Below, one piece after another: positions 1-6,000 of a DNA stretch of 6,453 nucleotides. The notes beneath the pieces were generated by a model that saw nothing but the letters and a program-made list of their open reading frames with translations, did no database searches and had not been told where the DNA came from. Source of the stretch: JAZKFR01 sp040386295 (lineage in GTDB: Bacteria; Pseudomonadota; Gammaproteobacteria; Burkholderiales; Rhodocyclaceae); contig JAZKFR010000063.1 in the NCBI GenBank assembly GCA_040386295.1, positions 1 through 6,453 on the forward strand, written 5' to 3'. The position numbers and the translations under genes were made by a program. Numbering within the stretch: position 1 is the stretch's first letter; each line of letters begins with the position of its first letter.

Positions 1-21
1 CTAAAACCTAAAACCTAAAAC
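1..21. repeat. Three tandem copies of the heptamer CTAAAAC
   Basis: Three exact head-to-tail copies occupy 1-7, 8-14 and 15-21; the last overlaps the foot of the terminator hairpin. On the minus strand, which is the transcribed strand of the neighbouring genes, they read as TTTTAGG units and provide an interrupted T-rich tail directly after the hairpin. The array touches the window edge, so its true length is unknown. It may simply be an expanded terminator tail. The likeness to some eukaryotic telomere repeats is probably coincidental. Confidence 0.8.
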
Positions 22-60
22 GGAGCCGCCGCCAGAATCATTCTGGCGGCGGCTCCGTTT
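18..60 (-). terminator. Rho-independent terminator of the isovalerate/thiolase unit
   Basis: A perfect 20-bp inverted repeat (18-37 pairing with 41-60) encloses a 3-nt loop. The stem is GC-rich in its core (CGGAGCCGCCGCC) and closes with AAA/TTT. Read on the minus strand it begins 22 nt after the thiolase stop codon and is followed by TTTTAGG units, giving a stem plus U-rich tail. On the plus strand the stem is followed by only TTTGCTTTG, so termination in that direction should be weaker, though partly bidirectional use is possible. The position and shape make it the operon end. Confidence 0.88.
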
Positions 61-82
61 GCTTTGTCTGCTGCGTGTGCGC

Positions 83-1294
83 TCAAAGCATCTCAAAAGC
101 CATCGCGGTGGCTTCGCCGCCGCCTATGCACAGACTGGCGACGCCGCGTTTCTTCCCGTAGTGCCGTAGCGCGCCTAACAGGGTGGCGATGATGCGCGCG
201 CCCGAAGCGCCAATCGGATGCCCAAGCGCGCAGGCGCCGCCATGAATGTTCACCTTCTCAGCGGGCAAATTGAGCTCGCGCATCGCCGCCATCGTGACGA
301 CGGCAAAAGCCTCGTTGATCTCGTAGAGGTCTACCGATTCGGCGCTCCAGCCGATACGTGCGAGCAGTTTTTGCATGGCAAATACGGGGGCGGTGGTAAA
401 TAAATTCGGTGCCTGGGCGTGCGTGGCGTGCCCGAGAATTTTGGCGATCGGCGTTACCCCCAGCTGTTTGGCGTGCGAGGCGCGCATCAATAAAAGGGCT
501 GCCGCGCCGTCCGAAATAGAAGATGAATTAGCCGCAGTGACCGTCCCGTCTTTCTTAAACGCGGGTTTTAGACCGGCGATTTTGTCGATCTGCGCTTTCA
601 AAGGTTGCTCGTCCTGCTCGATCAACACCTCGCCTTTGCGCGAAGACACGCTGACTGCTGCGATTTCCCAGGCGAAGCGCCCGCTTTTGATCGCCTCTTG
701 CGCACGCTGGGTTGAGCGGATCGCAAAATCATCCTGTTGCTCGCGCGTAAAGCCGTAGCTTTCGGCACATTCCTCGGCAAAAGTGCCCATCAAGCGACCT
801 TTTTGGTAAGCGTCTTCTAAGCCGTCAAAGAACATATGGTCGAGCATTTGACCATGGCCTAAACGGTAGCCGCCCCGCGCTTTCGGCAAGAGATAGGGGG
901 CATTACTCATCGATTCCATGCCGCCGGCGATCATCACCTGGTTGCTGCCCGCGAGCAGCAAATCGTGCGCCAGCATGGTCGCCTTCATCGCCGAGCCGCA
1001 AACTTTATGCACGGTGGTGCAGCCCGTCGCTGCCGTTAAGCCACCGCCGAGCGCGGCTTGGCGCGCCGGCGCTTGGCCGACCCCGGCTTGCAAAACATTG
1101 CCGAAAATGAGCTCGTCCACCTGTTCTGCTTTGATTTTGGCGCGCTCAACAACAGCGCGCACGGCGACCGCGCCAAGCTGCGGTGCGCTGACGTTGAGGA
1201 AGTCCCCCTGAAAAGCGCCCATCGGCGTGCGTGCTAGTGAAACGATGACAATCGGGTCGGACTGGTTGGCGTTGAAGCTGTTTGCATCAGACAT
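83..1294 (-). CDS. Acetyl-CoA C-acetyltransferase (acetoacetyl-CoA thiolase)
   Basis: This 403-residue thiolase-family enzyme is of normal length for a cytoplasmic homotetrameric degradative/biosynthetic thiolase. It reversibly cleaves acetoacetyl-CoA with CoA to two acetyl-CoA. The catalytic residues are visible: nucleophilic Cys99 in HKVCGSAMKA, the NEAFA motif (327-331), His359 in GGACALGHPIGASG, and the acid/base Cys389 in SLCIGGGEA. The segment FFDGLEDAY...MGTFAEECAE (155-177) matches the loop seen in acetoacetyl-CoA-type thiolases rather than long-chain FadA enzymes; this substrate call is inference. The start is backed by a strong Shine-Dalgarno (AGGAG, 7 nt before the ATG on the minus strand). 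The extra N-terminal residues (about 1-13) are polar and non-conserved. It lies 87 nt downstream of isovaleryl-CoA dehydrogenase on the same strand and is closed by a hairpin terminator, so the two are probably co-transcribed. In leucine catabolism it would finish the route after HMG-CoA lyase and acetoacetate activation. A role in polyhydroxybutyrate synthesis (PhaA-like) cannot be excluded. Confidence 0.95.
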   Translation of the reverse strand: MSDANSFNANQSDPIVIVSLARTPMGAFQGDFLNVSAPQLGAVAVRAVVERAKIKAEQVDELIFGNVLQAGVGQAPARQAALGGGLTAATGCTTVHKVCGSAMKATMLAHDLLLAGSNQVMIAGGMESMSNAPYLLPKARGGYRLGHGQMLDHMFFDGLEDAYQKGRLMGTFAEECAESYGFTREQQDDFAIRSTQRAQEAIKSGRFAWEIAAVSVSSRKGEVLIEQDEQPLKAQIDKIAGLKPAFKKDGTVTAANSSSISDGAAALLLMRASHAKQLGVTPIAKILGHATHAQAPNLFTTAPVFAMQKLLARIGWSAESVDLYEINEAFAVVTMAAMRELNLPAEKVNIHGGACALGHPIGASGARIIATLLGALRHYGKKRGVASLCIGGGEATAMAFEML

Positions 1295-1381
1295 GATGAA
1301 TCTCCTAAACGGGGTTGATGTACAAAGAGGCGCAGTGTGAACGTGTGTGAGTTTGGCTGAGCGCGAGGGTGTTAGGCCGTA

Positions 1382-2545
1382 TTACGCCGTTTCTGCAAAC
1401 AACTCGCGGCCAATCAGCATGCGCCGAATCTCGCTGGTGCCCGCACCAATCTCGTAAAGCTTGGCGTCGCGCCACAAACGGCCTACCGGGTATTCGTTAA
1501 CGTAGCCGTTGCCGCCGAGAATTTGAATCGCCTCGCCCGCCATCCAAGTTGCTTTTTCTGCTGCGTAAAGAATTGCCCCGGCGGCATCTTTACGCGTGGT
1601 TTCGCCCCGGTCGCAGGCCTGCCCGACAGCGTAGACGTAGGCGCGGCAAACGTTGAAGGTGGTGTACATATCGGCCAGCTTGCCTTGCATCAGCTGAAAG
1701 GTGCCAATCGCTTGGCCAAACTGCTGGCGGTCGTGTACATAAGGCAATACGGCGTCCATCACCGCCGCCATAATGCCGAGTGGCCCGCCGGCCAGCACCG
1801 CGCGTTCGTAATCCAGCCCGCTCATCAAAACGCGCACGCCGCCCCCAACAGCACCTAAGACGTTCGCCGCCGGGACCGCGCATTGATCAAAAAACAAGGG
1901 ATAGGTGTTCGAGCCACGCATGCCTAATTTGTCGAGTTTGCTGCCGCAAGAAAAGCCGGCCATGCCTTTTTCGACGATAAACGCAGTGATGCCTTTAGCG
2001 CCCGCATCGACGTCAGTTTTTGCGTAGACAACCAGCGTATCGGCGTCGCCGCCGTTGGTGATCCACATTTTGGCGCCGTTCAAAACGTAATGATCGCCCT
2101 GCTTGTCGGCGCGTAACTTCATGCTGACGACGTCCGACCCGGCGTTCGGCTCAGACATCGCCAGCGCGCCAACGTGTTCGCCCGAAATGAGTTTGGGCAG
2201 ATATTGCTCTTTTTGCGCTGCGTTGCCGTGCCGCGACAACTGATTAACGCAAAGATTGGAATGCGCGCCGTAAGACAGCGCCACGCTGGCCGAGGCGCGC
2301 GATAACTCTTCCATCGCCACAATGTGCGCCAAATAACCCAACCCAGTGCCGCCATAAGCCTCTTCTGCCGTCATCCCAAGCAAGCCCATGTCGCCCATTT
2401 TTCGCCATAAATCAGCCGGAAAAAGGTTGTCTCGATCAATCGCCTCAGCGCGCGGCGCAATCTCCTTAGCGGCAAATTGCCGAATACTCTCGCGCAACAA
2501 ATCAATCGTTTCGCCATGCGCAAAATTGAGGTTCGGGTAGTTCAT
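1382..2545 (-). CDS. liuA: Isovaleryl-CoA dehydrogenase
   Basis: This 387-residue FAD-dependent acyl-CoA dehydrogenase oxidises isovaleryl-CoA to 3-methylcrotonyl-CoA in leucine/isovalerate breakdown and passes electrons to electron-transfer flavoprotein. The family layout is complete: an N-terminal helical domain (about 1-125), a middle beta domain with ALAMSEPNAGSDV (127-139) and KMWITNGG (159-166), and a C-terminal helical domain with FGQAIGTFQLMQGKLADMYT (276-295). The isovaleryl subgroup is shown by the catalytic base lying in the helix motif GLDYERAVLAGGPLG (Glu247), while the site used as base by medium-chain enzymes is Ala368 in YEIGAGTSEIRR. That arrangement is characteristic of isovaleryl-CoA dehydrogenases. 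The start has AAGGAG 10 nt upstream on the minus strand (2556-2561). It is the first gene of the two-gene unit with the thiolase. LiuR-type MerR regulators commonly control such genes, but no regulator gene and no clear operator is present here. Confidence 0.96.
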   Translation of the reverse strand: MNYPNLNFAHGETIDLLRESIRQFAAKEIAPRAEAIDRDNLFPADLWRKMGDMGLLGMTAEEAYGGTGLGYLAHIVAMEELSRASASVALSYGAHSNLCVNQLSRHGNAAQKEQYLPKLISGEHVGALAMSEPNAGSDVVSMKLRADKQGDHYVLNGAKMWITNGGDADTLVVYAKTDVDAGAKGITAFIVEKGMAGFSCGSKLDKLGMRGSNTYPLFFDQCAVPAANVLGAVGGGVRVLMSGLDYERAVLAGGPLGIMAAVMDAVLPYVHDRQQFGQAIGTFQLMQGKLADMYTTFNVCRAYVYAVGQACDRGETTRKDAAGAILYAAEKATWMAGEAIQILGGNGYVNEYPVGRLWRDAKLYEIGAGTSEIRRMLIGRELFAETA

Positions 2546-2789
2546 CTCGTGATCACTCCTTGTGGGGTTAATGTGCAGCGCGTCGGGTAGACACGCCTAG
2601 CGCAACGCGCAAAACACTGGGTCGCAGGAGGATAACGCAAAGCGCACACAGTGCGTTGCGGCTTGAGTTAAGAAGGGCTTTAAGCGCGCGTGAAAAAGGC
2701 GTGAAAAATAAATGAAAAAAATCGGGAACTTTTTGCTGAGAAAAACCACTAATAAGAAGAGCGTCATAGAAATACGCGTGCTCCCCTGA
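2546..2789. other. Divergent intergenic region between the dehydrogenase and the repeat-protein gene
   Basis: This 244-nt stretch carries no gene I can support. Short open frames on the minus strand have no ribosome site and no recognisable sequence. It must hold the promoter for the leftward isovaleryl-CoA dehydrogenase unit, because no other gene precedes it, but no good -35/-10 pair was found on either strand. Visible structure includes phased A-tracts at 2693-2720, a small inverted repeat (2643-2647 with 2651-2655, CGCAC/GTGCG, 3-nt loop), and an AT-rich stretch from about 2688 to 2770. The right boundary is the in-frame TGA at 2787, after which similarity to a CADG domain begins. Confidence 0.6.
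2688..2720. promoter_or_regulatory. Phased A-tracts with 11-bp period (probable DNA bend)
   Basis: Three successive 11-nt units, gcgtgaaaaag, gcgtgaaaaat and aaatgaaaaaa, place A-runs at 2693-2697, 2704-2708 and 2715-2720. They are about one helical turn apart, the classic arrangement for intrinsic curvature. The tract lies about 145-175 bp upstream of the dehydrogenase start, where a bend could help a promoter or bind a nucleoid protein. The spacing is seen directly; the regulatory role is inference. Confidence 0.4.
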
Positions 2790-3002
2790 CATAATGACGG
2801 GATTGACGTGGGTGATTTTTTTGTTTCTTCAGCCACATTAAGCAATGGGGCACCCCTGCCAGATTGGCTGGTTTTTCGTCCGGGTGCCAACGACTTTCAT
2901 GGCACACCCAGCGCGCAAGACGTGGGTACCTTGGACCTTATTATCACGGCAACTGATCGCTCAGGCGCCAAAACGAGTATTCGAGTATTGGATTTTCAAT
3001 GA
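2790..3002 (+). pseudogene. CADG (cadherin-like/Ig-like) domain fragment, frameshifted from the downstream giant gene
   Basis: The open frame after the TGA at 2787-2789 reads through a GTG at 2808 (64 residues if started there) to the TGA at 3000-3002. The peptide contains ATLSNGAPLPDWLVF, the position of FSGTP (here FHGTP), DVGTL and IITATDRSGA, all hallmarks of CADG-type Ig-like domains. It aligns without gaps over GD(x)18WL and beyond with the internal CADG domain of the large ORF (residues 753-852; LPSWLHF, FSGTP, ITATDLSGA). The first third of the domain is missing: nothing upstream of 2790 resembles it in any frame. No Shine-Dalgarno precedes GTG 2808. The last strand (expected RV...FSMTV) continues in the frame of the large ORF, so this is most likely the 5' remnant of that gene, broken by a 1-nt change. 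The alternative is a separate small ORF translationally coupled by the ATGA overlap. Confidence 0.62.
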
Positions 3003-6000
3003 CAGTCTTAGAACAATCGGGTGTCTGGCTAGACAACATCGCAGCTGGTCACGGTGGCTTCGTCGTCACCGGGGCATTGCAAACAAATAACAGCGGGTCT
3101 GCTATGTCTAGCGTTGGCGACTTGAACGGCGATGGCTTGGACGACTTCGTTTTAAGCGCGCTCAGTGCTCGTGTTTATGGCCCGGGTGCTGACGAAAGCC
3201 ACGTTATTGAAGGCCAATCTGCACGCGCTTATGTGGTCTTCGGCAAGACAGATACGAGCCCAATCAATGTTAGTGCGCTGGCAGCGGGCACCGGCGGTTT
3301 TATGATTTATAGCGAGACGGCCGACGAGGCGCGCGGCGACGCTGTGTCGGGTGTGGGTGATGTCAATGGCGATGGTTTGGCCGATTTGATTATCGGTACT
3401 CCGTATAACCAAGCGCGGGGTGAATACACAGGCCGTAGCTACGTCGTATTTGGCAAAACGGATACTGCGGCGCTGAACCTTGAACGGGTTACGCAAGGCG
3501 AGGGAGGCTTTGCCATCAACGGCGAAAGCGCGAACGACATTACTGGCTACGTTGTTTCCTCCGTCGGCGACGCGAACGGGGACGGCTTTGCCGATTTGCT
3601 GATCAGTGCGCCGGGCAGTCATGCGGATGGGGATGCGTTTAGTGGCCGTAGCTATGTTGTCTTCGGCAAAACAGACGGTACGGCAATCGATTTGGGCGTG
3701 CTCAAAGCGCAAGGCGTGGGCGGGTTTGCCATCGACGGCGAGAGTCAATCTTTCAGCGGTGTGAGTGTTGCGGGTGTGGGCGATATGAACGGCGACGGCC
3801 TGGCCGACGTGATCGTCACCGCGCCTTTGGCTGGTAGCGTTGGCGAATTCTCGGTTGATAATCCAACCCCTGTGTTTGCCGTAGGCCGTAGTTACGTTGT
3901 TTTCGGCAAAACGGATACAACGACGATCAAGCTGGACGCTTTGGGCAGTGGCGGTTTTGTCATCAACGGAAATTTCAGTAATGATTTGACGTTCGATGCC
4001 GTGGTCGGCTTAGGTGATGTGAATGGCGATGGTTTTGCCGATGCCATGATTCGAGATGGCGATAGCCGCAGCTACGTTGTTTTTGGCAAATCAGAGCTCG
4101 CTACCGTCAACCTGGAGAATGTCGCTCAGGGCGAAGGGGGTTTTCTCGTTAATTTTGATCGTGCCAGCAGCGATGGCAACCACGGTTTTGTCAATCAAAT
4201 TTCTAGTGCAGGCGACGTGAATGGCGATGGATTGGCTGACTTCCTCATTAGTTTGCCGGCGGCCAGTAATTCAGGTGTGCCTATATACAATCAGCAAACT
4301 CAGCCTAATCCGCAGCTCGATCACAGTGGCCGCACCTACCTCGTTTACGGCCAGCGCGGCAACACAGAGCTTCATTTGAGCGATATTGACGCGGGTCACG
4401 GTGGTTTTGTGATTGAGACCAGTGAACCTTACGCTTGGAGCGGCAGATCGATTTCCGCCGCAGGCGACGTGAATGGCGATGGCTTGGCCGATTTGCTGGT
4501 GATGGCTGTTGATGCCGTGAATTCAAGCAACGCCTATCTCATCTTCGGCGCCAGCGACGGTGCTTTTGCGCAAACGGCGATTGACCAACTCGGCGGTGCG
4601 GGCAACGACGTTCTGTTGGGCACTAGCGCTAGCGAAACCCTAGTTGGCGGTGCCGGTGACGATTTCATCTTTGCTGCGGGCGGCGCTGACGTGCTGTACG
4701 GGGGGGCGGGTAACGATCGCTTTGTCCTCGACGCAGATAACTTCAGGACTCTCAGCGCAGCCGACGCGCCAGATAGCCTACGCCACGCCCGCATCGACGG
4801 GGGTAGTGGAATCGACACCTTGATCCTTAGCAACAATGACAACAGCCCAATCAATATCAATCCGCAAAGCCTCGCACGTCTAGAGTCGATAGAGCGCATC
4901 GAGCTCAGCGGTAGCGACAACGCCAGTCTGCAACTGAGCGTCGCCGACGTGCTTGCCCTGAGTAATGTACGGGTCACTAATCAGAGCGGCTGGCAAAGTG
5001 GCAGCTATAGCCTGGGCAGCCAATTTGCTACTCAGCACCAACTGGTCATCGACGGTGCTGCGGGCAATACCCTGACTTTGACGCCGAGTGATAGCGCTGG
5101 CTTTCCCGCCGGGCGTTGGTACGAGATGGGGCAGGTTTACTACGGCGAGCGCGCCTACCAGGTTTATAACAACCAGCTGAGTAGCGACAGCAATGCGCGT
5201 GCGCAATTGATCGTCGCAGCAGGCATCCAGGTGAACAACCCAGATGGCTACCTGAACGCCCCCGTGCTGACGCATCCCCTGGACACCCAAAACTTGCGCG
5301 CAGGCTTGGCCTATTCTTTCACCCTGCCTGCCGACACCTTCAGCGATGCAGATATCCCCTTCGGCGACAGGTTGACTTACCGCGCGCATCAAGCGAATGG
5401 CAACGCGCTGCCGAGTTGGCTGCACTTTGACGCCAGCACCGGTACTTTTAGCGGTACACCCTCGCATTACAACGTGGGCGATTTGACGCTGGCGATCACG
5501 GCAACGGACTTGTCGGGCGCTTTTGTTAGCACCCAAGTTTCATTCGTCGTTGCCAGTGAACCAAGCGTTTGGTTGTCTGCGATTGCCCTCGGCCGAGGGG
5601 GGTTTGTCATCAATGGCGAATGTGCTGAAGACGGTAGCGGCTGGGCGGTTTCCAGTGCGGGCGATGTGAATGGGGATGGCCTCGATGACTTTTTAATTGG
5701 CGCGCCACAACACGACAACGACAAGCTCACCCCCGCTGGCAGCACCTATGTGGCAGGTGGACATCTCATCCAACTGTCGGGAGCCGATGCTGGGCGTGGC
5801 TACGTAGTGTTCGGCAAAACAGATAGCAATGCCGTTAATTTGTCGGCGATTGCAGCAGGCCAAGGCGGTTTTGCCCTTAACGGCGAAATCGCCTACGGTT
5901 GGAGTGGCAATGCTGTTTCCAGCGCGGGCGATGTTAACGGCGATGGGCTGGCCGATTTGATGATTAGCAATGGGCGCGGTGTGACAGCGGGTGAAGAGGC

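Noticed and set aside
2643..2655. CGCAC/GTGCG inverted repeat as an operator for a LiuR-like regulator
   Set aside because: It is too short and too common a sequence, with no match to a regulator site that I can recall with confidence.
2794..2841. ATG at 2794 opening a short hydrophobic peptide (MTGLTWVIFLFLQPH) that could look like a signal peptide joined to the CADG frame by slippage on the T7 run at 2816-2822
   Set aside because: CADG similarity in the other frame extends to the left of the T-run (ID(x)xGD), there is no ribosome site, and the peptide lacks a positively charged N-region.
2568..2890. Minus-strand open frames of 74 and 97 codons between the dehydrogenase and the repeat gene
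   Set aside because: No Shine-Dalgarno, no recognisable domain, skewed composition from an AT-rich tract, and one overlaps the CADG fragment.
2985..3002. Programmed -1 ribosomal frameshifting between the CADG fragment and the large ORF
   Set aside because: The codons at the junction (GAT TTT CAA) do not form an X XXY YYZ slippery heptamer in the zero frame, and no strong downstream stem was seen.
3152..3748. Long minus-strand open frame (198 codons) inside the FG-GAP block, and similar ones at 4534-4977, 4880-5536, 5467-5745 and 5693-6031
   Set aside because: They lie opposite the well-supported repeat protein. Their apparent internal repeats simply mirror the FG-GAP repeats, and none has a ribosome site or family motif.
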